The position numbers and the translations under genes were made by a program. Under the pieces are notes generated by a model, which did no database searches, had not been told where the DNA came from, and was given only the letters and a program-made list of their open reading frames with translations. Shown here piece after piece: positions 16,283 to 25,122 of a stretch of DNA of 31,840 nucleotides. This DNA is from Bacteroidota bacterium (lineage in GTDB: Bacteria; Bacteroidota; Bacteroidia; Bacteroidales; VadinHA17), in the NCBI GenBank assembly GCA_023430725.1, contig JAEYZD010000194.1, positions 1 through 31,840 on the forward strand, given 5' to 3'. Within the stretch, counting starts at the first letter, position 1; each line of letters begins with the position of its first letter.

Positions 16283-17803
16283 ATGAAAGAAAACAGAGTA
16301 TTGCTGATGATCCTCGATGGCTGGGGAATAGGCGACGGATCAGGAAGTGATGTTATCAGCACCACCGGAACACCAAACATCGACGAACTTAAAAAAATAT
16401 ATCCTTCATCATCGCTCCTCACCTCGGGTGAGGATGTGGGGCTGCCTGAAGGGCAGATGGGCAACTCAGAGGTCGGACACCTTAACATCGGAGCCGGTAG
16501 GGTTGTCTACCAGGATCTTGTAAAGATAAACAAGGCCTGCCGCACCGGCGAGATACGTTCAAACGAGACCCTCCGCCAGGCCTTCAGCTATGCGCGTGAC
16601 AGGCAGGTCAGGGTGCATTTCATGGGCCTCCTTTCGGACGGCGGTGTGCACTCGCTTGACAGACACCTCTATTCGCTGTGCGATATGACTATGGAGTACG
16701 GTCTGAAGGATGTTTTCATTCACGGCTTCGGTGACGGGCGTGATACCGATCCTAAGAGCGGAAAGGGTTATATGGCGTCACTGCTGAGACACCTCGAAAA
16801 GAGCAACGGACAGGTTGCCTCCTTCATTGGCCGGTACTACGCGATGGACCGCGACAAACGCTGGGAAAGAATCAGGGAAGCCTATGACCTGCTCGTAGGC
16901 GGGAAAGGCACCCCGGCAACGGATATCCTTCAGGCGATGCAGGAATCATATGACGCCGGTGTTACGGACGAATTCATGAAACCGATAGTTGTGACCGGAG
17001 CTGACGGCAAACCTCTCACAACAATCGCGGAAGGCGATGTAGTCATATTTATAAACTTCAGGAATGACAGGGCACGCGAACTCACAATTGTCCTTACGCA
17101 GCAGGAGATGCCTGAGGCCGGAATGAAGACAATCCCCCTGCACTATCTGACCATGACCCCATATGACGATAAGTTCAAGGGGCTTCATGTAATCTTTCCA
17201 AAGGACAATGTTGACAGAACCCTTGGCGAGATACTTGCTGCCAACGGTAAAAAACAGCTGCGGATAGCCGAGACTGAGAAATGTGCCCATGTTACATTTT
17301 TCTTTTCAGGCGGGAGAGAGAAGGAATTTGAAGGGGAGGAGCGGATACTCATCCCTTCACCCAGGGTGGCAACCTACGATCTGCAGCCCGAGATGAGCGC
17401 ATACCTGGTCCGTGACGCTGTTATCGCCGAGATTGAAAAGCAGAAGCATGATTTCATATGTCTCAATTTTGCCAATGGCGACATGGTAGGCCATACGGGA
17501 GTATACGAAGCTATTCAGAAGGCTGTCAGGACTGTTGACGAATGCGCCGGTGACGTTGCGAAGGCAGCGCTGGCCAACGGGTATAATGTTATTGTAATAG
17601 CTGACCACGGCAATGCAGACTTTGCCGTAAATCCCGACGGATCCCCCAATACAGCGCATTCACTGAATCCAGTGCCTCTGTATCTTTTAAGCAGCAGGTA
17701 CAGGAGTGTAAGCAGCGGGATACTGGCAGACGTGGCACCAACAGTGCTGACAATCATGGGCATTCCTGTCCCGAAGGAGATGACCGGCAGATCACTTGTT
17801 TAA
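16283..17803 (+). CDS. gpmI: Phosphoglycerate mutase, cofactor-independent
   Basis: iPGM interconverts 3- and 2-phosphoglycerate in glycolysis and gluconeogenesis using two Mn ions. The protein has 506 residues, usual for the family. Asp12 (ILDGWG) and the nucleophile Ser62 (QMGNSEVGHLNIGAG) are present. DGRDTDPKSG, GRYYAMDRDKRW, INFRNDRAREL, ATYDLQPEMSA, NFANGDMVGHTG, ADHGNAD and TAHSLNPVP supply the remaining substrate and metal ligands. Nothing is degenerate. It starts a short + strand operon: the DUF3109 gene begins 8 bp after its stop. A possible -7 box lies 33 nt upstream. Confidence 0.97.
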   Translation: MKENRVLLMILDGWGIGDGSGSDVISTTGTPNIDELKKIYPSSSLLTSGEDVGLPEGQMGNSEVGHLNIGAGRVVYQDLVKINKACRTGEIRSNETLRQAFSYARDRQVRVHFMGLLSDGGVHSLDRHLYSLCDMTMEYGLKDVFIHGFGDGRDTDPKSGKGYMASLLRHLEKSNGQVASFIGRYYAMDRDKRWERIREAYDLLVGGKGTPATDILQAMQESYDAGVTDEFMKPIVVTGADGKPLTTIAEGDVVIFINFRNDRARELTIVLTQQEMPEAGMKTIPLHYLTMTPYDDKFKGLHVIFPKDNVDRTLGEILAANGKKQLRIAETEKCAHVTFFFSGGREKEFEGEERILIPSPRVATYDLQPEMSAYLVRDAVIAEIEKQKHDFICLNFANGDMVGHTGVYEAIQKAVRTVDECAGDVAKAALANGYNVIVIADHGNADFAVNPDGSPNTAHSLNPVPLYLLSSRYRSVSSGILADVAPTVLTIMGIPVPKEMTGRSLV

Positions 17804-17811
17804 GGCAGACT

Positions 17812-18399
17812 ATGCTCCAGATAGATGACACAATAGTATCACTTGCACTCATCGAGAGGAAATTTTCATGTGACCTCGCTGCCTGTAAGGGCAGTTGTTG
17901 CCGATATGGCGATACCGGTGCACCTTTGACGGCCGCTGAGGCTGCTGAGCTGGAACGGATACGGCCGGCGCTGTTGCCGTTCCTTCGCCCGGAGGGCATA
18001 AGGGCCATAGAGAAGCTTGGGACCAGCGTCACTGATATCGAGGGAGAGCTTGTCACCCCGCTAATAAGCAATGAAGAGTGCGCATATACGATAATGGAGG
18101 ATGATGTTTACAAATGCGGTATAGAGACTGCCTTCAATGCAGGGGCAGTCGATTTTCGCAAGCCGCTGTCATGTCATCTCTTCCCGGTACGGGTAAAGCA
18201 ATACAGCAGCTTCAGGGCGGTGAACTACGAAGAGTGGGAAATATGCAAACCCGGAGTTGCCTGCGGGGTAAGAAAGGACACGCAGCTGTTCCTCTTTCTC
18301 CGCGAGCCATTGCTGAGGGCCTTCGGAGAGGAGTGGTATGACAAGCTCCAATGGGCAGCAGGAGAATATAACAAACACAAAGACTATGGAAATCATTAA
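17812..18399 (+). CDS. Cysteine-rich DUF3109 family protein
   Basis: A 195-residue soluble protein with nine conserved-looking cysteines: C20, C25, C29, C30 (in a CDLAACKGSCC stretch), C90, C102, C121 (SCHLFPVR), C145 and C151. The pattern, and the length, fit DUF3109, a family I know as common in Bacteroidota and related to the YkgJ-type zinc/iron-sulfur cluster proteins. A metal cluster is likely, but its type and the reaction are unknown. The gene begins 8 bp after gpmI and overlaps the M20 peptidase start by 14 bp, so the three are probably cotranscribed. No signal peptide or membrane segment is seen. Confidence 0.85.
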   Translation: MLQIDDTIVSLALIERKFSCDLAACKGSCCRYGDTGAPLTAAEAAELERIRPALLPFLRPEGIRAIEKLGTSVTDIEGELVTPLISNEECAYTIMEDDVYKCGIETAFNAGAVDFRKPLSCHLFPVRVKQYSSFRAVNYEEWEICKPGVACGVRKDTQLFLFLREPLLRAFGEEWYDKLQWAAGEYNKHKDYGNH

Positions 18400-19762
18400 G
18401 AATTACATCGAAGCTAACAGGGAGAGATTCCTTGAGGAGCTTTTCGGACTGATCAGGATTCCTTCCGTCAGTGCCAATGAATCCAACAAGGCTGATATGG
18501 TCAGGGCTGCTGAATACATCCGTGACCTTATGACTGCCAACGGTGCAGACCGTGCCGAGGTGTACACCACGCCGGGCAATCCTATCGTGTACGGTGAGAA
18601 ATTGATTGATTCCTCACTGCCAACGATCCTCGTCTACGGTCATTATGACGTCATGCCTGCCGAACCACTTGAGAAATGGATTTCCCCCGCCTTCGAGCCG
18701 GAGATCCGTGACGGAAAGATATGGGCACGGGGAGCAGACGATGACAAGGGTCAGCTGTTCATGCATCTCAAAGCCTTCGAGATGATGAATGCAACGGGAA
18801 CTCTCCCCTGCAATGTCAAGTTCATGATTGAGGGCGAAGAGGAGGCCGGATCAGCAAGTATAGCAGGATTCTGCTCGGAATACCATGAGATGCTCCGCTC
18901 TGACGTTATCCTCGTATCGGACACCACCATGATCTCGTCCGATATACCATCCATCACCTCCGGCCTGCGCGGACTGTCTTACATCCAGATCGAGGTCGAG
19001 GGGCCGGACCGCGACCTGCACTCAGGCATCTACGGCGGTGCCGTGGTCAACCCATGCAACGCGCTGTGCGACATAATCTCGAGCCTGAAGGACAGTGACG
19101 GCCGGATAAACATACCGGGATTCTATGATACAGTCATGGTCCCCACTGATGCTGAAAGGGCCAAGATGGCAGAGAGGCCGTTTGACGCTGCTGAATACAA
19201 AAAATCAGTTGGCGTTGACGCCCTGTCAGGCGAAAAGGGATTCACAACACTTGAGAGCGTGGGGATTCGTCCCACACTGGATGTGAACGGTATCTGGGGA
19301 GGCTATACAGGCGAAGGTGCCAAGACTATCCTTCCCGCGAAGGCGGCAGCCAAGATCTCGATGAGGCTCGTCCCTTACCAGAAGGCAGAGGATATAGCGA
19401 AACTTGCAATTGACCATATCAAATCCATTGCACCGGCAGGAGTGAAGGTGAAGGCTGAATACCTGCACGGCGGGGAGGCTTATGTCAGCCCGCTTGACAC
19501 ACCGGAGTACCGAGCTGCAGAGATGGCTTACGAGGAGATCTTCGGCAAAAGGCCGATTCCGATCCGCAGTGGAGGAAGCATTCCGATCATTTCAACCTTC
19601 GAAAAAATACTCGGGGTGAAGTCAATTCTGATGGGCTTCGGACTGGAGTCCGATGCAATCCACTCCCCAAATGAGAACTATCCCCTGGAGAACCTGTTCG
19701 CAGGAATGAGGGCTATACCACTCTATTACAGGTATTACACGGAGTTAAAGAGACAAGGCTGA
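18386..19762 (+). CDS. M20 family dipeptidase/metallopeptidase
   Basis: Zinc-dependent peptidase of the M20 family, close to the CNDP-like/DapE-like dipeptidases. The start at 18386 (MEIIKNYIEANRERF, 458 residues) fits the family; a longer frame from 18338 would add 16 residues lying deeper in the preceding gene. Metal ligands visible: His86 in GHYDVM, bridging Asp119 in RGADDDKG, catalytic Glu152 and ligand Glu153 in EGEEEAGS, Asp179 in VSDTTM, and the C-terminal His in AIHSPNENY. The HSGIYGG segment marks the dimerisation (lid) domain. It lacks a signal peptide, so it is cytoplasmic and probably hydrolyses di- or tripeptides. It overlaps the DUF3109 gene by 14 bp and converges on the CNNM gene with a 9-bp gap. 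Confidence 0.93.
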   Translation: MEIIKNYIEANRERFLEELFGLIRIPSVSANESNKADMVRAAEYIRDLMTANGADRAEVYTTPGNPIVYGEKLIDSSLPTILVYGHYDVMPAEPLEKWISPAFEPEIRDGKIWARGADDDKGQLFMHLKAFEMMNATGTLPCNVKFMIEGEEEAGSASIAGFCSEYHEMLRSDVILVSDTTMISSDIPSITSGLRGLSYIQIEVEGPDRDLHSGIYGGAVVNPCNALCDIISSLKDSDGRINIPGFYDTVMVPTDAERAKMAERPFDAAEYKKSVGVDALSGEKGFTTLESVGIRPTLDVNGIWGGYTGEGAKTILPAKAAAKISMRLVPYQKAEDIAKLAIDHIKSIAPAGVKVKAEYLHGGEAYVSPLDTPEYRAAEMAYEEIFGKRPIPIRSGGSIPIISTFEKILGVKSILMGFGLESDAIHSPNENYPLENLFAGMRAIPLYYRYYTELKRQG

Positions 19763-19777
19763 TTGACCCTGTCAGTC
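19761..19777 (+). terminator. Weak hairpin across the convergent stops
   Basis: GATTGAC (19761-19767), loop CCT, GTCAGTC (19771-19777) forms a 7-bp stem with one G-U wobble when transcribed from the + strand; on the minus strand that pair is a mismatch. It covers the 9-bp gap between the stop of the M20 peptidase and that of the CNNM gene. No T-tract follows, so a terminator role is uncertain. Confidence 0.3.
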
Positions 19778-21031
19778 GATCTTCAGTTTAAGAAGTTCCA
19801 CCCTGGTGGCTGAGCTCTTCAGGACAGTGAAGAGGTTTCTGCCAACACGGATTTTCTCCTGCTGTTTGGGGATGTTGCCGTGGGCAAATAAGATCAGTCC
19901 CGCCAGGGTCGAATACTCGTCGCTTTCGGGCAGGCCCAGTTCATATTCCTCATTCAGGTAATCGATATCAAGGCGCCCGGAGAGGACATATTCCTTATCG
20001 TTGAGCTTCTTCTCAACGAGGTCACTGGTATCATGCTCATCCTCTATGTCACCAACTATCTCCTCAAGTACGTCCTCTATTGTTATAACACCGGCTGTTC
20101 CTCCGAACTCGTCAACAACCAGGGCAATGCTCTTCTTGGCATCAGAGAGCAACCTGAGCACCTTGTTGGCAGTCATCGTCTCGGGAACGACCGGCAGCTT
20201 GCGCATTGCTGTGGATATATCTGCAGGATCATGGAGTATGTCCTTCAGTTCATAGTAGCCAACCATGTTGTCAATGTTGTCCCTGTACAGCAGTATCTTT
20301 GAGTGGCCTGACTCGATGAACTGCTGTCTGAGCCCGTCCGGGGTTGACTCGACCGGAAGGGCAACAATCTCGGTACGCGGCACCATGCACTCCCGGGCTT
20401 TCACCGATGAGAAATCAAGAGCGTTCTGAAAGATCTTCAGACTACTGTTCTCATCCTGCTTCTCCTCCTCCGTCTCCACAAGGTCATTGACGAAGTGGTC
20501 AAGGTCGATGCGGGTGAATATCCTGTTTTCCTGCTCCTTGCGTTCGGTCCTGATCCCGAAGAAGATCCTCATTATAATGTTGGCCAGCCATAGCGTGAAC
20601 TTGCTGACAGGGTAGAAGAGATAGTAAAAGATTGCAGTAGGCACCGCCAGAATGCTCAGGAAGAAGTTGGGATTTATCCTTACGACTGATTTGGGAAGAA
20701 AGTCTGCAAAGACAAGGATAATAACCGTGGTGATTACAGTCTGGATGATGAAGATCAGTACTTCCGATGGTATCAGGTTCTGCAGCCGGGCTTCGATGAG
20801 ATCGGCTGCGAGCATACTGAATATCACTGTAGCGATATTTACCCCGATAAGCATTGTTGAGATATACAGACCGGGGTTGCGGGTAAAGATGGCAACAATG
20901 CCCGAGCCGAAAATCCCGTGCTTGCGGTCAAGCTCTATGCGGAGCTTGTTCGATGCTATGAATGAGAGTTCCATTGCCGAAAAAAAGGCGGCAAGGAGGA
21001 TGGCAAGAGGAATGATCACCAACGGATTCAT
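19772..21031 (-). CDS. CNNM/CorC-type membrane protein (DUF21, CBS pair, CorC_HlyC)
   Basis: The 419-residue protein follows the usual order of the CNNM/HlyC-CorC family. The N-terminal DUF21 transmembrane domain covers about 1-180 with the ExSFIASNKLRIE opening and further hydrophobic helices. A tandem CBS pair follows (about 200-330, containing MVPRTEI and VVDEFGGTAGVITIEDVLEEIVGDI), and a CorC_HlyC domain ends the protein (about 340-419). Members are linked to Mg or Co efflux and, in Bacteroidota, one paralogue is the gliding protein GldE; I cannot decide between these. It is the last gene of the long minus-strand run. The gap to the small membrane gene is 9 bp. The peptidyl-prolyl isomerase that I would expect after it in related genomes is absent; the + strand gene follows instead. 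Confidence 0.93.
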   Translation of the reverse strand: MNPLVIIPLAILLAAFFSAMELSFIASNKLRIELDRKHGIFGSGIVAIFTRNPGLYISTMLIGVNIATVIFSMLAADLIEARLQNLIPSEVLIFIIQTVITTVIILVFADFLPKSVVRINPNFFLSILAVPTAIFYYLFYPVSKFTLWLANIIMRIFFGIRTERKEQENRIFTRIDLDHFVNDLVETEEEKQDENSSLKIFQNALDFSSVKARECMVPRTEIVALPVESTPDGLRQQFIESGHSKILLYRDNIDNMVGYYELKDILHDPADISTAMRKLPVVPETMTANKVLRLLSDAKKSIALVVDEFGGTAGVITIEDVLEEIVGDIEDEHDTSDLVEKKLNDKEYVLSGRLDIDYLNEEYELGLPESDEYSTLAGLILFAHGNIPKQQEKIRVGRNLFTVLKSSATRVELLKLKID

Positions 21032-21040
21032 ATCCCAAAT

Positions 21041-21223
21041 TTACAGCTTTTTTCGCTGTGAGTCACGAAGCCATGCCAGCACGAAGGCTGCGGCTGCCAT
21101 GACAAAGAAAAGCCATGCGCGGCCGAGGCCGCTGGCAATGGTTTCCCGAACTGCGATGGCGAGACACATCAGACCCAGAAGGATCCAGATTATCTCAATC
21201 AGCAGGAGTGACTTTTTGTTCAT
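21041..21223 (-). CDS. Small two-helix membrane protein between lptC and the CNNM gene
   Basis: Sixty residues starting MNKKSLLLIEIIWILLG, with two hydrophobic helices (about 5-24 and 34-53) and a basic C terminus. Its start codon lies inside the end of lptC (29-bp overlap) and its stop is 9 bp from the next gene, so it is cotranscribed and probably translationally coupled. I have the impression that a similar small protein sits in this place in other Bacteroidota, which argues for a real gene. Function unknown; LPS-export or CNNM partner is speculation. Confidence 0.7.
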   Translation of the reverse strand: MNKKSLLLIEIIWILLGLMCLAIAVRETIASGLGRAWLFFVMAAAAFVLAWLRDSQRKKL

Positions 21224-21776
21224 CTCTTATATAGATTGTTCCTGTTACATTTCTGATTACCCAGTTTGAGAAGCGCGAGTCTGAATCAAAACCGGTACCC
21301 ATCACCACCTGGCCGTCATGTGTGAACCTGACGAACCGGTCAGACCAGATCTTGTCCCTCGGCTGACTCCAGAAAAGCAGTTCGGTCTCCAGGATCTCTC
21401 CCTTGTCACTTACTGCAACAACACTGTCACGCAGTTCCCACACCTCGTCCTTGTCAGTGAACCGGGCATACTTAGCTGTAATGCTTCCCTGCGGCGTGTC
21501 CATCTTGTCATAAAAGAGCACCTGCAGTCCCTCGGGAAAGAGGGTGTGCGGGTCATCCTCAGCGGTGAACTGCTGTATAAGAGGCGTGCGAACCAGCATT
21601 GTCACTTTCCCTGAGTCGGTATACATCGTCTCAACATCCCTGGCAGAGAGAGAGGGCAGACCCTTTATCTGCAAATCCTTTACGGTTACCTCCTTTCTGT
21701 CACATGATGAAAGCAAAGCAGTCCCGGCGGCAACCAGGACTGCTGTAATGATACTGTATTTTCTGCAGGAATGCAC
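21195..21776 (-). CDS. lptC: LPS export protein LptC, lipoprotein type
   Basis: LptC bridges LptB2FG and LptA in lipopolysaccharide transport. I chose a GTG start at 21776 (193 residues) because AAAGGAG lies 8 nt before it and it gives a clean lipoprotein signal: basic HSCRKYS, a hydrophobic core and the lipobox LSSC followed by Asp. The frame stays open to an ATG at 21824, which would add 16 residues and overlap the TPR gene. The mature part has the LptC-type beta-jellyroll pattern with DSGKVTMLVRTPLI and the DKIWSDRFVRF segment (typical repeated strands of the OstA/LptC fold). It starts 5 bp after the TPR gene's stop and overlaps the 60-aa gene. Family lptC genes usually have a membrane anchor rather than a lipobox. 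Confidence 0.85.
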   Translation of the reverse strand: MHSCRKYSIITAVLVAAGTALLSSCDRKEVTVKDLQIKGLPSLSARDVETMYTDSGKVTMLVRTPLIQQFTAEDDPHTLFPEGLQVLFYDKMDTPQGSITAKYARFTDKDEVWELRDSVVAVSDKGEILETELLFWSQPRDKIWSDRFVRFTHDGQVVMGTGFDSDSRFSNWVIRNVTGTIYIRDEQKVTPAD

Positions 21777-21781
21777 CGCAG

Positions 21782-23110
21782 TTACTCCTTTCTGAATCTT
21801 ATAGTGGTGGATTCGTTGACCCATCCGCCTACCTGGTAGGAGACACCCTCTTCGACAAGACTACGGAAGAAAGCCTCCTCCTTTGTCGGGAACAGCCTTG
21901 AGTATACGGCTATCCGTTCGTCAGCCTGATCACGAAGGGTGGGGTCAGTATTTCTTGCCCTTACGAGATAGTCTACAACCACCCAGTAAACCGTCTGGTT
22001 CTCAAATGATTCTCCGATCCTTGCCCCGGCATAGGCCTCGGCTATTATGTAGAGGGCATTGCCGTTGGTCGGATCAAGCGAGTATGCAGCCTTGGCAAAG
22101 TCGCGCGCAGCCTGCTTGCTGTCTGAGGCCAGCTCGAGGGTGGCCAGCTTGGTAAGCAGCCCTGACTTGACCTTGTTGTCAGTTTCAAGCTCGACGGCTT
22201 CGGTATAGTATTTTTCGGCTTCGTTGTACTTCTTTCTTGCCACGTTCATTTCAGCCAGCTGCGCAGCGGATGAGGCGCTGGGGAATGACTTGTAGAGGTT
22301 TGTTGCAGCTTTGTAATAAAGCTCTGAATCCTTGCAGCCGGTTTCTGTCAGCAGGGTGATAACCTTTTTGAGCATTGCAGTGTCACTCGGATTGTTTTCA
22401 ACGCCTGCAGTGAAGAGGTGCTCAATGTTCTCACATGAAGCGGCGCCGCTTGATCTGAAGACGGCATCAATGTTCTTGCGGGCTTCAGCATAACGGGCGT
22501 CATCCGGCTTGCGGGAGAGCTGGCTGTCCACAACCTTCATCGACTGCGAGTAGGCCGTGATCACTTCGGGGGCTTCGATAAGCTTGAGTGAATAGCACTT
22601 CGCCGTTATGGCCATGTAAAGGCTTGAATAGGTATGGTCAAAGCTCTGGGGAGAGCTCTCCATCACTCCTTTTATAAGATCATAGCACTGCCTGGCATAG
22701 TTGGGATCATTCCCGCCAAATTCGTACAGTGCGAAAGCCTTGCGGAGTGAGTTTGCAGGACCCTCGTTGAAGTACTTCGTACGCTGGTCAAGAATCATCA
22801 GCACGGTGTCAATATATGCCTTGTTGCCACTCTTGCGGAAGAACTCCTTGAACATGGCTTCACCCTTTATGTAAGTGTTCCTTGATGATCCGGGACATTC
22901 CATGAAAACCGGTCTCCAGAACTGCACTGCCATGTTGTAGTCCTTGTTCTCATAGTAGGTTGAATAGAGTGACGTGTTGCGGAGACACCTTGTGCTGTCC
23001 TCTCCTCTGCCGAACGGTGTGCCCGTTTCAACACCCTTCTGGGCCTGCAGGCCCATCGTGAATACTGTCAGAAGCAATCCTGCTAAAATCGTGCTGGCTG
23101 TTCGTTTCAT
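21782..23110 (-). CDS. Exported TPR-repeat protein
   Basis: The start at 23110 gives 442 residues with a signal peptide (MKRTASTILAGLLLTVFTMG then LQAQ); an in-frame ATG at 23137 overlaps the outer-membrane-protein stop and would only lengthen the basic N region. The rest is helical, with TPR-like pairs: the clearest are LYSTYYENKDYNMAVQFWRP and NVARKKYNEAEKYYTEAVEL, and further units follow to about residue 420. Two cysteines of the mature N part and the SCENIEHLF region are not obviously functional. It lies between the outer-membrane protein and lptC and should be periplasmic, probably a scaffold in the same envelope pathway. Cargo and partner are unknown. The family, next to coaX and lptC, is recurrent in Bacteroidota. 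Confidence 0.85.
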   Translation of the reverse strand: MKRTASTILAGLLLTVFTMGLQAQKGVETGTPFGRGEDSTRCLRNTSLYSTYYENKDYNMAVQFWRPVFMECPGSSRNTYIKGEAMFKEFFRKSGNKAYIDTVLMILDQRTKYFNEGPANSLRKAFALYEFGGNDPNYARQCYDLIKGVMESSPQSFDHTYSSLYMAITAKCYSLKLIEAPEVITAYSQSMKVVDSQLSRKPDDARYAEARKNIDAVFRSSGAASCENIEHLFTAGVENNPSDTAMLKKVITLLTETGCKDSELYYKAATNLYKSFPSASSAAQLAEMNVARKKYNEAEKYYTEAVELETDNKVKSGLLTKLATLELASDSKQAARDFAKAAYSLDPTNGNALYIIAEAYAGARIGESFENQTVYWVVVDYLVRARNTDPTLRDQADERIAVYSRLFPTKEEAFFRSLVEEGVSYQVGGWVNESTTIRFRKE

Positions 23111-23129
23111 CTCTTTCTTAATCTTTTTT

Positions 23130-24410
23130 TTAATCATACTGTCTTTTGATGAACCAGTAATCATGCAGATTCAGGCTGGCTCCGACCGTTATCCTTCTCT
23201 CTCCCGGGACTGCTCCCTCACCGTTACCCCTTGTTGAGAGGTCAACCACCAGTGAGATTCTGGATCTCGATCTTCTCATTGGTATACCTGTTCCAAAAGT
23301 TATGCCGTATTCTTTAAGGTTGTCACCTTCAAAGAGGGTGTAGCTCTCACCGTAGCGGCAACCTATGCGGTATTCCATACGATTAAAAAATCCGTAATTT
23401 GAATATTTGTCAGGTACGTACTCAGCGCCTGCATGGAGAGCCATGGCGTCAGAATAGATGCCATAAGTGCCAGGGAGCGATGCCCTGGTCCACTTTGTGT
23501 AAACAATGTCGGCACCGGCTGTAAACTTATCTGTCTTGCCCAGGCCTATGCCCGCCCGGATGGAGTTCGGCATCCTGCTTGTGGTTGATTCAGACCCGAA
23601 AGCGAGGGTGTCACGTGCCAGGAGGCTCGAATTAAATGATACATATGAATACCTCAGGGTCAGGTCTTCATTACCCGTTCTCAGGTCATAGGCAGGGGTC
23701 CATGTCAGCCCGGCATTTACGTACCTGTTGTCCGAAAGGGGCAGCATGAACTGTACCGATGCCTCGTACCCGAGCCCTTTCAGTGATGATATGCTCTGCT
23801 TCCGTGTGTTGAAATAATTGTTGTCACCCGTGAAGGCGAAGTCGTTCACCCGTGACACCTCCCCGAACAGATAGAAGAGATTGATCCCGGCTGACACATA
23901 CGGCAGGGGTTTGAATCCGGTGCCGAGCAGCACTCTCTGGTAACCTCCGCTGCCGAGGTGACTCTGGTAGGTTGTGCCTGTCACACCTGTACCCGGAGTC
24001 TCGAAGCTGATATTGTACGATCCGTTTGAAAAGGGCAGTATGGCCGCTGTCACTCCCCATCCCTTCATGATGGGAAAGCCCATCATCAGGTGAGTGAAGT
24101 TCACGTCCTGTGATGTGACGCTCATGCCGTCACCCTTCAGTCCGACAACACCATATGAAAGGCCGAAGTCAAAAAGGAAAGATACTGTGTCAATGCTGCT
24201 GTAGGACGCGGGAGTAAGATAGTTCAGGGTCATGTTATCCCTGATACCGCTGCTTATGCCTCCCATGGCCCGGGTCCTGAAGGTGCCCTGCTGCTCAAGG
24301 TAACCAATGCCATACCGTGCGAACGGTGTATGGACGTTCATCTGACCGTACACTCCGGTTGTCAGGAGTGCCATGAGACATACCAGGCTGACTCTTATGT
24401 TTTTATGCAT
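23130..24410 (-). CDS. Outer-membrane beta-barrel protein (PorV/FadL-like)
   Basis: 426 residues. A signal peptide (about 1-22, ending VYG-Q) precedes RYGIGYLEQQGTFRTRAMGG, a FadL/PorV-like N-terminal segment. The remainder is alternating beta strands with many Gly, Ser and aromatic residues and long loops, fitting a 12- to 14-strand barrel. The N-terminal sequence and size resemble PorV and related FadL-family proteins of the phylum. It overlaps the coaX stop by 8 bp (24403-24410), so it is translationally coupled to coaX. Lipid transport, porin activity or a part in the type IX secretion apparatus are all possible; nothing in the sequence decides. Confidence 0.8.
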   Translation of the reverse strand: MHKNIRVSLVCLMALLTTGVYGQMNVHTPFARYGIGYLEQQGTFRTRAMGGISSGIRDNMTLNYLTPASYSSIDTVSFLFDFGLSYGVVGLKGDGMSVTSQDVNFTHLMMGFPIMKGWGVTAAILPFSNGSYNISFETPGTGVTGTTYQSHLGSGGYQRVLLGTGFKPLPYVSAGINLFYLFGEVSRVNDFAFTGDNNYFNTRKQSISSLKGLGYEASVQFMLPLSDNRYVNAGLTWTPAYDLRTGNEDLTLRYSYVSFNSSLLARDTLAFGSESTTSRMPNSIRAGIGLGKTDKFTAGADIVYTKWTRASLPGTYGIYSDAMALHAGAEYVPDKYSNYGFFNRMEYRIGCRYGESYTLFEGDNLKEYGITFGTGIPMRRSRSRISLVVDLSTRGNGEGAVPGERRITVGASLNLHDYWFIKRQYD

Positions 24411-25122
24411 TTTTTTCCAGTAAATAGTTCAAACCCTCCGTTACAAGGTCTGGGTAGTAATGTAGTTTACCGGATGCGAGGCCCGAGAGGATCTCTCCGT
24501 CTCCGCCCGTAATGACCGTAACGGGCTTCAGTTGCTTCTCTCCGAATGTGCGAATATACTCATTTATTTCATAAACCATGCCCATAATGACACCGCCGGT
24601 GATGGCATCCTCCGTTGAGGTGCCCGGGAAGGAGAAGCCGGTTCTGGCTGTCACAAGCGGCAACCGGCCTGTAAATTCATGAAGTGCCCTGAATCTCATC
24701 GAAAGGCCGGGAGATATGCTTCCGCCCCTGTATACACCTCCGGTAACCTGGTCAACAGTCATTGCACTCCCTGCATCAATCACAAGAAGGTCTGAACCCG
24801 GAAATTTGAACCATGCTCCGGCAGCAGCCGCAAGACGGTCAGCTCCAAGCGTTTCCGGAGTGCCGTATTCAATTTCAAAAGGATAGACGGAGTCAGCTGC
24901 AAGGAGGTGTACTGTCCCGGCCATTGTCTTCAGCCATTCAATCAGGGAGGAAGGATCGGTGCCGACACTTGAGACAATGGCCCGGTCAATCTTCCTGCGA
25001 CCGATAAAGCTGCTGACGGTGGCGGGACCGGTTGAATCAAGCCGTGTCCTGCTGATGATCCGGCCCTCTTTCATGAGCGCCGCCTTCACCGAACTGTTTC
25101 CTATGTCAATAATCAGGTTCAT
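24403..25122 (-). CDS. coaX: Type III pantothenate kinase
   Basis: CoaX phosphorylates pantothenate, the first step of CoA synthesis. ATP site IDIGNSSVK at residues 5-13 (Asp6), pantothenate-binding GADR at 93-96, the catalytic DAGSAMTVD at 116-124, and GGSISPGLSMR (133-143) mark the ASKHA-fold type III enzyme. Length 239 is slightly short but usual. The start codon ATG shares its A with the mfd stop (TGATG), and its end overlaps the outer-membrane protein start by 8 bp, so it is tied on both sides. Type III kinases are not feedback-inhibited by CoA. Confidence 0.95.
   Translation of the reverse strand: MNLIIDIGNSSVKAALMKEGRIISRTRLDSTGPATVSSFIGRRKIDRAIVSSVGTDPSSLIEWLKTMAGTVHLLAADSVYPFEIEYGTPETLGADRLAAAAGAWFKFPGSDLLVIDAGSAMTVDQVTGGVYRGGSISPGLSMRFRALHEFTGRLPLVTARTGFSFPGTSTEDAITGGVIMGMVYEINEYIRTFGEKQLKPVTVITGGDGEILSGLASGKLHYYPDLVTEGLNYLLEKNA

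Noticed and set aside
20652..21269. 205-residue + strand frame opposite the CNNM and small membrane genes
   Set aside because: Low-complexity Ser/Arg/Met-rich shadow; the minus-strand genes are well supported.
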